Assembly (NCBI GenBank): GCA_947460245.1
Contig: CANHGL010000011.1
Span: 1-62,427 of the forward strand
Direction: 5' to 3'
DNA length: 62,427 nt
Source of the DNA: Sphingobacteriales bacterium
GTDB taxonomy: Bacteria > Bacteroidota > Bacteroidia > Chitinophagales > JADIYW01
In this document: piece by piece, positions 1 through 7,634 of the stretch
How the letters are laid out: each line of letters opens with the position of its first letter
Numbering within the stretch: position 1 is the stretch's first letter
Translations under genes and position numbers: made by a program
Notes under the pieces: model-generated
Database searches by the model: none
Told to the model about the DNA's origin: nothing
Seen by the model: only the letters and a program-made list of their open reading frames with translations

Positions 1-68
1 AGTACTGCTGAACTTTCAGCCACCAACTGCAGCAACTCCTGTTCTCTATCCGTAAAATGTAAAGACAT
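1..68 (-). CDS. Probable CCA tRNA nucleotidyltransferase, 5' end only
   Basis: Only the first 22 codons are in the window, running off its left edge. The peptide begins MSLHFTDREQELLQLVAES. This resembles the short helical leader before the nucleotidyltransferase domain of Bacteroidota CCA-adding enzymes, which are often found beside the Sua5 gene. The ATG lies 4 bp downstream of a clean TATCTTTG box, which supports a real start here. A LuxR-type helix-turn-helix leader can also look like this, so the product name is an inference from a very short peptide. Confidence 0.45.
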   Translation of the reverse strand, partial: MSLHFTDREQELLQLVAESSAV

Positions 69-72
69 GACA

Positions 73-80
73 CAAAGATA
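73..80 (-). promoter_or_regulatory. -7 promoter box TATCTTTG upstream of the partial gene
   Basis: Exact match to the Bacteroidota -7 consensus TAnnTTTG on the minus strand. It ends 4 bp before the ATG at 68, so transcription would start at or very near the start codon. No convincing -33 TTG was found at the usual spacing. Confidence 0.5.
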
Positions 81-152
81 CATAAGTGCAACGTGTTGCT
101 GAACTTGTTTTAATACTTTTTCTGAGGGCAGACCGGCAGATATCAGGAAAGA

Positions 153-716
153 TCATCTTAAATACTCCAAAGAGCCATCAGGAAGTATTCTGATTAAACG
201 GGAAGCTTGTTTATATTCGGAGGTATCGTATTCCTTAGATACTATACAATCTACATTAGCTTTAATCTCTTCAGAGATATCTTCAAAAACAGCCGGAGAT
301 ATTTCGCCGGAGATATTTGCCGAAGTACTCACGATGGGTTTGCCAAAGGATTTAATTAATGACTTACAAAAATCATGGGATGGAATTCGAATAGCGACGG
401 TACCTGTGGAAGCAACTACACTGGGTGCAAGGTTCCTTGGATTAGAATAAATAATCGTAGTTGGAACTGTAAGATCAACAATTAATTGTTCTAGCGCTGC
501 ACTTACCTCCACGTATTGTTTTAGCATCTGTATAGAATCTACCAAAACAATCAGACTCTTTTCTTTGGAGCGCCTCTTTACATCAAAAATCTTTTCTATA
601 ACATCCTCCCGTGTAGCATCACCGCCAATACCCCAGATAGTATCTGTAGGATACAGAATAGTATCTCCCTTTCTTAAGTGGGCAACGCATTGTTCTATAT
701 AGCTGGTGGAATGCAT
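153..716 (-). CDS. L-threonylcarbamoyladenylate synthase (Sua5/YciO/YrdC family)
   Basis: A 187-residue protein that makes threonylcarbamoyl-AMP from threonine, bicarbonate and ATP, the first step of t6A37 modification of ANN-decoding tRNAs. The YrdC fold spans nearly the whole protein. The N-terminal GDTILYPTDTIWGIGGDA and KRRSKEKSLIVLV stretches form the nucleotide-binding pocket, and IVSTSANISGE is a typical late family motif. The length matches the short TsaC form without the Sua5 C-terminal domain. It is followed by a glycosyltransferase on the same strand after a 24-bp gap. No promoter box was recognised. Confidence 0.93.
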   Translation of the reverse strand: MHSTSYIEQCVAHLRKGDTILYPTDTIWGIGGDATREDVIEKIFDVKRRSKEKSLIVLVDSIQMLKQYVEVSAALEQLIVDLTVPTTIIYSNPRNLAPSVVASTGTVAIRIPSHDFCKSLIKSFGKPIVSTSANISGEISPAVFEDISEEIKANVDCIVSKEYDTSEYKQASRLIRILPDGSLEYLR

Positions 717-740
717 TATTAGTAAGCAGTGATTAGAGTG

Positions 741-1856
741 CTACACATTGCTGATTTGCCTGTATATATTCATCATCTTCTCCGTCATCTTCTCCGGATT
801 AAACTTCTGAATCTGTTCCTGTGCTTTTACCTTCACTTCTGCCGCAAGATCCAGGTTGTAGTAGATAAAATTAATAGCAGCAGAAATCTCCTCTACATTC
901 AGCGGGTCTATAAAAATACAGGCATCCCCACCTACTTCCGGCATAGAAGAAATTTTACTGGTAATTACCGGCTTGCCGCAACTTAATGCTTCGAGTATAG
1001 GTAATCCAAAACCTTCGTATAAACTTGGATACACTAAACCCTGTGACATGTGATAGATAATCGGAAGTTCATACCAGGGCAAGTCTTTTAAAAAGAAAAT
1101 CCTTCCCTCTAAATGATTTTCATAGATAAAGCTTTCTGCCACTTCATATTCATCACCGCCATTAGATACGACTACCAGATTCTTATCTATATTTTCTGTT
1201 AGCAACATTGCCTTCAAGAGGCTCAGGAAATTCTTTCTTTTACTTATCGCACCAACATAAAGTACAAAATCTCTAGGCAGGGCGTACCTGCTGAAATATT
1301 CATCCTTGAGAACATAATTACATTCATGTCCATACTCCTTATTCCAGGTTGGATAGACTACGTGAATCTTTTCTTCCGGAATTTCCAAAAACTCAATCAA
1401 ATCATTTTTAGTCTGCTCGCTCACCGCTATGACTGCATCTGCAGTATGACAAGCTTTTTTCGTTTTATAGGAATACATCTGCCGATCAATGAACGGAAAT
1501 GTCTTTGGCATCTTATGAAAAATTACATCATGAATAGTAACTACCTTTTTGATGTACGCCGGCAATTCGGGCACTTCATTACTTAATCCGTGATAGACAT
1601 TAATCCCATGTTTTGTGATATCATCCTCTACGCCTTTAAACCTCCAGAGGTCTGCACTAAAGGCATCTGAAACTACAGTGCGATCCAAGAAATCCTTATA
1701 CTTATACTGGCTCTCCTCAAAGTATTTCTGGTGTACAAAAATTTTATAGTCGTTATCAGGATAATACTGTAAAAGCCTGTTGAACAGGGTACGGCTATAG
1801 TTTCCTAATCCAGTTTTATTGTCATATAATCGTTTGCCATCAAAGCCTATAGTCAT
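741..1856 (-). CDS. Glycosyltransferase family 4 (GT-B fold)
   Basis: About 371 residues starting MTIGFDGKRLYDNKTGLGNY. An upstream TTG at 1904 would also extend the frame but would overlap dapD, so the ATG at 1856 is preferred. The GT4 layout is clear: an N-terminal acceptor half with the glycine-rich loop GLGNYSR, the FVLYVGAISKRKN strand opening the nucleotide-sugar half, and the EGFGLPILEALSCGKPVI donor-binding motif near residue 300. It probably transfers a sugar to a cell-surface polysaccharide or glycolipid. The acceptor cannot be read from sequence. It lies 31 bp downstream of dapD. Confidence 0.85.
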   Translation of the reverse strand: MTIGFDGKRLYDNKTGLGNYSRTLFNRLLQYYPDNDYKIFVHQKYFEESQYKYKDFLDRTVVSDAFSADLWRFKGVEDDITKHGINVYHGLSNEVPELPAYIKKVVTIHDVIFHKMPKTFPFIDRQMYSYKTKKACHTADAVIAVSEQTKNDLIEFLEIPEEKIHVVYPTWNKEYGHECNYVLKDEYFSRYALPRDFVLYVGAISKRKNFLSLLKAMLLTENIDKNLVVVSNGGDEYEVAESFIYENHLEGRIFFLKDLPWYELPIIYHMSQGLVYPSLYEGFGLPILEALSCGKPVITSKISSMPEVGGDACIFIDPLNVEEISAAINFIYYNLDLAAEVKVKAQEQIQKFNPEKMTEKMMNIYRQISNV

Positions 1857-1887
1857 AACTACTTCTAATTCATTTAAAAAAATATAA

Positions 1888-2709
1888 TTACACAGAAACT
1901 CCAAAATCTCTCAAAGCATCATTTAAAGAAGTTTTGGTATCCGTACTGGCTTTTCGTTTGCCAATAATCAGGGCACAGGGAACCTGATAAGTCCCGGAAG
2001 GAAATTCTTTAGGTATTGTACCGGGAATTACTACACTTCTGGCAGGAACCAATCCGCGATACTCTATCGGCTCACTTCCGGAAACATCTATAATTTTAGT
2101 AGACATAGTTAGCACTACATTAGCACCGAGCACTGCCTCTTCTTCTACTCGAACACCTTCTACTACTATACAACGCGAACCTATAAAACAGTTATCTTCG
2201 ATAATCACCGGAGCTGCCTGTATTGGTTCTAACACCCCCCCAATTCCCACACCTCCACTAAGGTGTACATTTTTTCCAATTTGCGCACAACTACCCACCG
2301 TTGCCCAGGTGTCCACCATAGTGCCGCTGTCTACATAAGCTCCTATATTGACATAGGAAGGCATCAGCACTACGCCTTTCTGTATAAATGCGCCACGGCG
2401 AGCAATGGCATGTGGCACTACACGCACCCCCAAAGCAGCATAGTTTCTTTTTAATGGAATCTTATCGTAGAACTCGAAAGGCCCCACCTCAATAGTTTCC
2501 ATTTTCTGTGTCGGGAAATATAAGATAACTGCTTTCTTTACCCATTCATTTACTTTCCAGCCACTCTTGCCCTCTATTGGCTCAGCTACTCTTAATTTTC
2601 CTTCATCCAGTAAGGTGATTACCTCATTAATGGCTTCTAAAGTAGACTGCTCTTGCAACAAAGTACGATTGTCCCAAGCATTTTCGATTAATTGTTGCAA
2701 AGCTTCCAT
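1888..2709 (-). CDS. dapD: 2,3,4,5-tetrahydropyridine-2,6-dicarboxylate N-succinyltransferase
   Basis: A protein of 273 residues that succinylates tetrahydrodipicolinate in the diaminopimelate/lysine pathway, supplying peptidoglycan and lysine. The left-handed beta-helix is visible as hexapeptide repeats from about residue 100 to 220 (VVLMPSYVNIGAYVDSGTMVDTWATVGSC, shown here in part: VNIGAYVDSGTMVDTWATVG). Length is typical of the family. A TTG one codon upstream (2712) is possible, but the ATG at 2709 is preferred. lysA, the last step of the same pathway, is in this window at 46.1 kb. The gene is divergent from the lipoprotein at 2751, and the two share a 41-bp gap. Confidence 0.95.
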   Translation of the reverse strand: MEALQQLIENAWDNRTLLQEQSTLEAINEVITLLDEGKLRVAEPIEGKSGWKVNEWVKKAVILYFPTQKMETIEVGPFEFYDKIPLKRNYAALGVRVVPHAIARRGAFIQKGVVLMPSYVNIGAYVDSGTMVDTWATVGSCAQIGKNVHLSGGVGIGGVLEPIQAAPVIIEDNCFIGSRCIVVEGVRVEEEAVLGANVVLTMSTKIIDVSGSEPIEYRGLVPARSVVIPGTIPKEFPSGTYQVPCALIIGKRKASTDTKTSLNDALRDFGVSV

Positions 2710-2750
2710 CAAATTGCGAAATTTGTTTTCAAAATTAAAAAATTAGAGAG

Positions 2751-3395
2751 ATGATTAAGAGAAAAGATAAATTAAATGTACGCACTATACTCTGCATGAT
2801 GATAGTCGTGTTAATAACTTTTACCGCATGTAGTAACAAAAAGAAAATAGAAATCAAAAACAATGCTGGTGTAGTTATAGAAAGTTATACTGTAGATAAA
2901 AATAATCCAGAGCTTAAGCTAGGCGCCTATTTCAAATATTATGACAACGGAAAAATCCTAGAGACCTCCTTCTTTAAAAATGGTAAATTAAATGGAGAAC
3001 GTAAATTATATTACGAGAGTGGCAAGATTATGCAAACGGAAAACTATGTCGATAATAAATTTGAGGGTGCATTTAAAGCCTTTTACGAAGATGGTAGCCT
3101 GCAACAGGAAGGAAGCTATAAAGACAATATGATGAACGGCCTATGGAAGAACTACTACAAAGAACCTAAAAATACTTTGAAGAATGAGATGACGCTGCTG
3201 GAAAATAAAATCAATGGTCCATCTAAAGAATACTATACCAATGGGAAATTGAATGCAACAGGCAATAAGCTAGAAATTGGCGACGGTATAGATGTTTATG
3301 ATGGAGCAGTAGAAGTTTATGACAGCTTAGGAATATTGGAAAGAATTATCACCTACGACAAAGGAAGACAAATCAGTAAGGAAGAAAAAAAATAA
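2751..3395 (+). CDS. YwqK-family MORN-like repeat lipoprotein
   Basis: A 214-residue lipoprotein. A signal peptide ends in the lipobox FTAC at about residue 27. The rest is a run of roughly 22-residue repeats built around YYDNGKILETSFFKNGKLNG and YYESGKI...EGAFKAFYEDGSL, the pattern of the YwqK/toxin-antitoxin-like MORN variant repeats. Such proteins are abundant in Bacteroidota. No biochemical role is established, and the antitoxin label attached to the family is weakly supported. It is the first of five consecutive lipoprotein genes and lies 6 bp upstream of the next, so the two are probably co-transcribed. Confidence 0.8.
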   Translation: MIKRKDKLNVRTILCMMIVVLITFTACSNKKKIEIKNNAGVVIESYTVDKNNPELKLGAYFKYYDNGKILETSFFKNGKLNGERKLYYESGKIMQTENYVDNKFEGAFKAFYEDGSLQQEGSYKDNMMNGLWKNYYKEPKNTLKNEMTLLENKINGPSKEYYTNGKLNATGNKLEIGDGIDVYDGAVEVYDSLGILERIITYDKGRQISKEEKK

Positions 3396-3401
3396 AAAAA
3401 T

Positions 3402-3776
3402 ATGCGCAACATCTATCTCATTTTAGCAATTGCAGTAATGTCTGCTTGCCAGAGTACTACCAGAAATCTAGGCACTCCATTTGTGGTGAAAGATCCACTT
3501 ACAGTGGATGCCGCCATAGAACAAATTAAAAGCCATCCTTCTTCGGAAAATATACAGATTGAAGGTAAGATAGCGAAAAGCTGCATGAGCGAGGGCTGCT
3601 GGTTTACGCTAAAAGAAGCTTCCGGACAAGAAGTATTATTGGAGGTGAAAGACAAAGCATTCCGGGTACCCATAAATAGTCCGGGAAGAACGGTCATCGT
3701 TTTGGCAGATGCTATCCAGGATACTTCTACAGAACAAAAAATTATTATTTCTGTAAAAGGAATGCGCTTAAAATGA
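3402..3776 (+). CDS. DUF4920 domain lipoprotein
   Basis: A 124-residue lipoprotein with the lipobox AVMSAC at residue 16. The mature part carries the DUF4920 signature, an OB-like beta barrel with IEGKIAKSCMSEGCWFTLKE followed by VLLEVKDKAFRVP. The paired cysteines in SCMSEGCW are characteristic and may bind metal or form a disulfide. The function of the family is unknown. It sits 6 bp after the YwqK-like gene and shares its operon. Confidence 0.75.
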   Translation: MRNIYLILAIAVMSACQSTTRNLGTPFVVKDPLTVDAAIEQIKSHPSSENIQIEGKIAKSCMSEGCWFTLKEASGQEVLLEVKDKAFRVPINSPGRTVIVLADAIQDTSTEQKIIISVKGMRLK

Positions 3777-3831
3777 ACATTTAGATTGAAAATCGCAATA
3801 CGCCTAATCCAATTTAATCAGAAATATTGTT

Positions 3832-3839
3832 TATTTTTG
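3832..3839 (+). promoter_or_regulatory. Possible -7 box TATTTTTG
   Basis: Matches TAnnTTTG in the 166-bp gap before the FISUMP lipoprotein, and would give a leader of about 100 nt. The surrounding A/T richness makes chance matches likely. Confidence 0.3.
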
Positions 3840-3942
3840 GAAACAGAAAAATTTATAGGTTCTTTCTGTAAACATTATTTTCGGAATTGACACCTTCGCT
3901 GAATTAAATACAACAAACTAATTATATTTAAATAAACAAAAA

Positions 3943-4635
3943 ATGAAAATGAAAAACTGGACTAAAACCATATTCTTATTAAGCATGACATTGATGATTT
4001 TAAATGGATGCAAAAAAGAAGAAACTACTACAGACAACAGACCCACTGTAACAGATATAGACGGTAATGTTTATCACACAGTAACTATCGGAACGCAGAC
4101 CTGGATGGCAGAAAATCTGAGAACTACAAAATACAGCGATGGCGTAAACATACCGAACGTAAGCGATGATACGCTGTGGAGCTATGCAACAGACGGTGGC
4201 TATTGCGACTATAACAATACCCCGGCTAATGCTGCCAAATATGGTCATTTATACAACTGGTTTGCGGCCAGCAGCTCACATAACCTGGCTCCTGCCGGAT
4301 GGCATATAGCTACGGATGACGACTGGGCAACTTTAGCTACTTATTTGGGAGGCGATAATGTAGCAGGCGGCAAATTAAAGGAAAGTGGCACTGGCAACTG
4401 GACCTCTCCAAACACAGGAGCTAGCAACGAAACCGGTTTCACTGCACTTCCAACCGGATACCGAAACTTCAATGGTGCCTTCGGCGGATTAGGAGAAGTT
4501 GCTCAGTGGTGGTCTTCTTCAGAATTCAGTCTTGGTCGTGGCTTATACAGAAGTGTATCTTACGATGCCGCCAACCTGACTGGTGGTAATTACATTAAAT
4601 CTTCAGGATTTTCTGTGCGTTGTGTGAAGGATTAA
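3943..4635 (+). CDS. FISUMP-domain lipoprotein (Fibrobacter succinogenes major paralogous domain)
   Basis: A 230-residue lipoprotein with the lipobox MILNGC at about residue 23. The mature protein is one FISUMP domain (TIGR02145). Diagnostic stretches are DIDGNVYHTVTIGTQTWMAE, the YGHLYNWFAA core, APAGWHIATDDDWATL, the ETGFTALPTGYRN segment and the terminal SVRCVKD. The fold is related to the C-type-lectin/formylglycine-generating-enzyme group. Family members are surface or secreted proteins of unknown ligand. A strong hairpin terminator lies 26 bp downstream, so the transcript probably ends here. Confidence 0.9.
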   Translation: MKMKNWTKTIFLLSMTLMILNGCKKEETTTDNRPTVTDIDGNVYHTVTIGTQTWMAENLRTTKYSDGVNIPNVSDDTLWSYATDGGYCDYNNTPANAAKYGHLYNWFAASSSHNLAPAGWHIATDDDWATLATYLGGDNVAGGKLKESGTGNWTSPNTGASNETGFTALPTGYRNFNGAFGGLGEVAQWWSSSEFSLGRGLYRSVSYDAANLTGGNYIKSSGFSVRCVKD

Positions 4636-4660
4636 TTCCTTTCAGAACAGACACTATATA

Positions 4661-4698
4661 AACATGAAAAGCCCCGAGTATTCGGGGCTTTTCATGTT
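4661..4698. terminator. Strong bidirectional Rho-independent terminator
   Basis: Near-perfect stem with core GCCCCGAGTATTCGGGGC, extended by AACATGAAAA on one side and TTTTCATGTT on the other. A and T runs on both sides allow termination in either direction. The core is the exact reverse complement of the hairpin at 6931. Confidence 0.85.
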
Positions 4699-4879
4699 TT
4701 ATCATCTTGATGTAACAACTAAGACTATCTCAGCTGTTCCATGCTTAAAGAAAGAGGCTGAATGTATTTGCCACATATTACTTAATTAATTATTTGTAAG
4801 AATTACATTATATTTGAATATACGTAATATTTAAATTGCAAATAAGACTATAAACATATTTTGTGCAGATCATGGCTGG

Positions 4880-4951
4880 GCGAATACCTCTGCCGCTACC
4901 AAAGATTCCATTCGTTCAAATATACTGGTATGGTTAAACGGACATAAATAA
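4880..4951 (+). repeat. 72-bp direct repeat, copy 1 (upstream of lipoprotein A)
   Basis: Nearly identical to 5817-5888: one difference, C versus T in the GATTCC/GATTCT codon. It ends five bases before the ATG of the lipoprotein at 4957. Read in one frame it is open and ends in TAA, with the peptide ANTSAATKDSIRSNILVW followed by LNGHK. It could be the orphan 3' end of a lost gene, or a leader/regulatory element. Upstream of it in frame this copy reads ADHGW, which is vaguely like the catalytic-histidine end of alpha/beta hydrolases, but this is weak. Confidence 0.9.
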
Positions 4952-4956
4952 TTTAC

Positions 4957-5787
4957 ATGAAAAAAAATATTTATCTTCTTTTTCAGTGTTGCATGTTCTT
5001 AATAGCCTGCAACAAACAGAATGCCGGCAGACAGTCTATATTTCAATGGAAGTTAAAATCTATGACAGAATATCGTAATGACACACTATATGGTAATTAT
5101 CTGTTTAAGTATGACTCTATATCATTACATCTGACAAAAGTTTTGAATTCCGACAGGGACTACATCCTTGTGAAGGAAATAAATAGTAATAAAATCGAGA
5201 TTACTTATTTCTTTAAAGATGCTTTTACAGGAGATTACTTTAAGAAAATAGTCTACTGTTATTTAGAAAACAATAAGATTAAACAAATTGCACAGCTTGA
5301 CACTGTTTCTCTGACAGAGAATAGCATCATGGATATTAAATATGACGCTGTTCATATTGACTCTTTGTATACCCCGGGCATATACCCTTTTGTAGCAGAT
5401 ATCAGCTATTCTGATTATAAATTTACGGATGAGAATTGCACACAGGTTGTTGTAAATTATACTGCCTATTCAGCAGGCGGGTCGGGAACTTCTCATATTG
5501 ATACTATACATTATACCTATACCACTATCCCTTATAATAAATACATTCCGTATCAAATGTCTCCATTCCATTTTCTTAATGGATTTGACGCGCTCGATCC
5601 GTCATTTATTCTCGGAATTAATGACAATAACAGTAACCAGCCTAATAAGAACTTACTCCAATCACTACAAAGCGTGTATTTCCTTTCAAAGGATATCTAC
5701 ACAATATCCTACCGGATGAATGCTCTAAATCAAATTGTCCGGATGGACATAGGAAATATATTTTATACGTTTGAGTATTTTGAATAG
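4957..5787 (+). CDS. Hypothetical lipoprotein A
   Basis: A 276-residue protein with a lipoprotein signal peptide (lipobox FLIAC, about residue 18). No known domain was recognised. The body is rich in Tyr, Asp, Asn and Ser with alternating beta-like segments, as in secreted Bacteroidota beta-sandwich proteins. It is a diverged paralogue of the next gene: IDTIHYTYTTIPYNKYIPYQ aligns with LDSVTYSYSDMPNNNFIPLQ, and NLLQSLQS with NLIKSLHS. It is preceded by the 72-bp repeat. Function unknown; an outer-surface location is inferred from the lipobox. Confidence 0.75.
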   Translation: MKKNIYLLFQCCMFLIACNKQNAGRQSIFQWKLKSMTEYRNDTLYGNYLFKYDSISLHLTKVLNSDRDYILVKEINSNKIEITYFFKDAFTGDYFKKIVYCYLENNKIKQIAQLDTVSLTENSIMDIKYDAVHIDSLYTPGIYPFVADISYSDYKFTDENCTQVVVNYTAYSAGGSGTSHIDTIHYTYTTIPYNKYIPYQMSPFHFLNGFDALDPSFILGINDNNSNQPNKNLLQSLQSVYFLSKDIYTISYRMNALNQIVRMDIGNIFYTFEYFE

Positions 5788-5816
5788 TAAAGTTTCCGGT
5801 GCTAACCTGTGACCGG

Positions 5817-5888
5817 GCGAATACCTCTGCCGCTACCAAAGATTCTATTCGTTCAAATATACTGGTATGGTTAAACGGACATAAATAA
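5817..5888 (+). repeat. 72-bp direct repeat, copy 2 (upstream of lipoprotein B)
   Basis: Second copy of the segment at 4880-4951, again ending just 6 bp before the ATG of a lipoprotein (5895). An in-frame TGA at 5781 closes the reading frame upstream. Identity to copy 1 stops abruptly at the 5' side, after GGGCGAAT. Confidence 0.9.
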
Positions 5889-5894
5889 AAAAGA

Positions 5895-6749
5895 ATGAAT
5901 AAGCTCTTAATTGTATTACTTGTTGCACTTACAACTATGATTAGTTGCAAAAAGCAAAACATAGACACCCCGCTTAAAGGCAAATTAAAAACAATAGAAA
6001 TAACAGATGATATAACCGGCACAAAGAGATTGTTTTACTATTACTACGACAGTAATAATAAATTAAAATCACTGGAAAGCGACAGCCTAAAGTTTATTAT
6101 GGATCGCATAGATGCAGGACTCATAAAGGCACAAGTTATCGTAACAGCCTCAGATCCTAACTTCGACAGTAGACAAGAATACCGGGTGCATATCAATACG
6201 TCCAATCAGATAGCATCCATTAACCTTTTAGATACTCTTTTAGCAGAAGAGTCGCCATTTATCAGGGTCACCTATAGTTCAACGCTGACCGTAGATTCAG
6301 TGATAGAGACAGGTCAACCGGTATTTGTACACGATATTGCTAACTTTAATTATTTGTTTGATGGTAATAACCATGTTAAACAGAACGTATCATGGTATAA
6401 ATTCTCGCCTTTTGGCGGGGAGACTTATTACCTGGATAGTGTAACATATTCCTATTCAGATATGCCTAACAACAATTTCATTCCTTTGCAACAGCCTTTC
6501 TTAGGGAGTGCTTATGCATTAACAGGCAATATAACTAATAATACGCTGCTCTTAAACCTATTGGAGATGAATGGCTATAGTGTGTATGAAAGAAATACCA
6601 ACCTCATAAAATCCTTGCATTCTGCAAATTATGGGTATATAGTAAACTATAACTACCTCACTAATTCTCTACATCAGGTAACAGAAATGAGTGTTTCCAA
6701 CTCAAATGGTACAGGCACTTATTTAACTTACAGAATGACTTATTATTAA
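5895..6749 (+). CDS. Hypothetical lipoprotein B, paralogue of lipoprotein A
   Basis: A 284-residue protein with a lipoprotein signal peptide and lipobox MISC at about residue 19. No domain was recognised beyond similarity to the preceding gene. By eye the two share a common order of motifs but low overall identity. The early part (KGKLKTIEITD then RLFYYYYDSNNKLKSLESDS) resembles the YD/strand-turn-strand pattern of secreted Bacteroidota proteins. Its start is fixed by the repeat-derived leader immediately upstream. Function unknown. Confidence 0.75.
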   Translation: MNKLLIVLLVALTTMISCKKQNIDTPLKGKLKTIEITDDITGTKRLFYYYYDSNNKLKSLESDSLKFIMDRIDAGLIKAQVIVTASDPNFDSRQEYRVHINTSNQIASINLLDTLLAEESPFIRVTYSSTLTVDSVIETGQPVFVHDIANFNYLFDGNNHVKQNVSWYKFSPFGGETYYLDSVTYSYSDMPNNNFIPLQQPFLGSAYALTGNITNNTLLLNLLEMNGYSVYERNTNLIKSLHSANYGYIVNYNYLTNSLHQVTEMSVSNSNGTGTYLTYRMTYY

Positions 6750-6777
6750 CAAATAGCCTTGCTGTAATGGATGATAT

Positions 6778-6802
6778 TTTCATTTGCAATCCCACCGGGA
6801 TT
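6778..6802. repeat. Degenerate copy of the tRNA-Lys 3' end and flank
   Basis: The 25 bases match 6950-6974, the 3' end of tRNA-Lys plus its flank, at 21 positions. All four differences are transitions. The copy lies 172 bp from the intact tRNA, in a 209-bp stretch that holds no gene. Confidence 0.5.
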
Positions 6803-6918
6803 ATTCCATGAGCCCAGTTAGCTCCATACTGAGAAAGCAAATATCCTTCCTGCGGAAGCCTATTTTTATTTGTTCGATTCGAATACCGAACTTCCGTTCG
6901 GCTTCTCTTCTCACCAAT

Positions 6919-6948
6919 AAAAAAAGCCCCGAATACTCGGGGCTTTTG
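6919..6948. terminator. Bidirectional Rho-independent terminator
   Basis: Hairpin with core GCCCCGAATACTCGGGGC flanked by A and T runs. The core is the exact reverse complement of the hairpin core at 4671. It can end both the lipoprotein transcript (plus) and the tRNA-Lys transcript (minus). Confidence 0.85.
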
Positions 6949-6958
6949 CTTTCATTTG

Positions 6959-7031
6959 TGATCCCGCTGGGATTCGAACCCAGGACCCATACATTAAAAG
7001 TGTATTGCTCTACCAGCTGAGCTACGAAATC
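6959..7031 (-). tRNA. tRNA-Lys (anticodon TTT)
   Basis: On the minus strand the 7-bp acceptor stem GATTTCG/CGGGATC, the D arm GCTCAGCTGGTAGAGC, the anticodon arm ATACA-CTTTTAA-TGTAT with anticodon TTT, and the T arm CTGGGTTCGAATCCCAG are all present. The discriminator base is A. CCA is not encoded. Confidence 0.95.
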
Positions 7032-7196
7032 ATAAAAAATAACAGTAGTTACCGTAATTTTTAAAAGCGATTGCAAAGATAGGTTTTTTTAAGGAAACGC
7101 CAAGAATTGAACAAAAAATTACTATTGCCTTAATATTCAATGTATTTATAATGTATCCAGGCTGCTTCCCAACCTCTATTTTTAGTATTTAAGGCG

Positions 7197-7634
7197 CTAC
7201 AACTCGCCGATATCCTCATTCCATAATGCCGGATGTTGCTCAATGAAATCCTCCATCATATGCACACACTCGTCTAAGTTTAAATCCACTACCTCCACAC
7301 CATGCGATTCCATAAACTCTTTTGCCCCCGGAAAAGTTTTGGACTCTCCAACAATCACCTTCTTTATTCCAAACTGAACAACAGCTCCTGCACACAAGTA
7401 GCAAGGCATCAACGTAGAATACAAGGTGGTTCCTTTATAGCTTCCAACACGACCAGCATTTCTAAGACAATCTATTTCTGCATGTGTGATAGGATCACCA
7501 TCCTGCACCCGCTTATTGTGGCCGCGGCCAACTATCTTTCCGTCTTTAATCAGCACACTGCCGATAGGAATGCCATTCTCCTGCAAACCCGTCTTGGCTT
7601 CCGCAATTGCCGCATTCATAAATTCATCCTTCAT
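7197..7634 (-). CDS. FCY1-type cytosine/nucleoside deaminase
   Basis: About 145 residues starting MKDEFMNAAIAEAK. An in-frame start 19 codons upstream (7691) would add an untypical tail. It has the zinc-dependent deaminase motifs: HAE (zinc His and catalytic Glu) in DPITHAEIDCLRNAGR, and PCYLC with two zinc cysteines in STLMPCYLCAGAVVQFGI. The overall match is closest to yeast cytosine deaminase, including GIPIGSVLIKDGKIVGRGHN and the C-terminal W.EDIGE end, where the yeast enzyme has a substrate-contacting Asp. The likely reaction is cytosine to uracil. A related nucleobase or guanine deaminase is possible. No partner genes are adjacent. Confidence 0.85.
   Translation of the reverse strand: MKDEFMNAAIAEAKTGLQENGIPIGSVLIKDGKIVGRGHNKRVQDGDPITHAEIDCLRNAGRVGSYKGTTLYSTLMPCYLCAGAVVQFGIKKVIVGESKTFPGAKEFMESHGVEVVDLNLDECVHMMEDFIEQHPALWNEDIGEL

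Noticed and set aside
1326-1586. 86-codon frame opposite the GT4 gene
   Set aside because: Shadow of a clear GT4 coding sequence; no homology pattern.
5498-5719. Frames overlapping lipoprotein A
   Set aside because: Out-of-frame shadows; lipoprotein A has the signal peptide, the lipobox and the paralogue match.
6784-7076. Open frames on both strands over the tRNA-Lys gene
   Set aside because: The peptides are translations of a terminator and a tRNA; the typical artefact tail GFEPRTHTLKVYCSTS is present.
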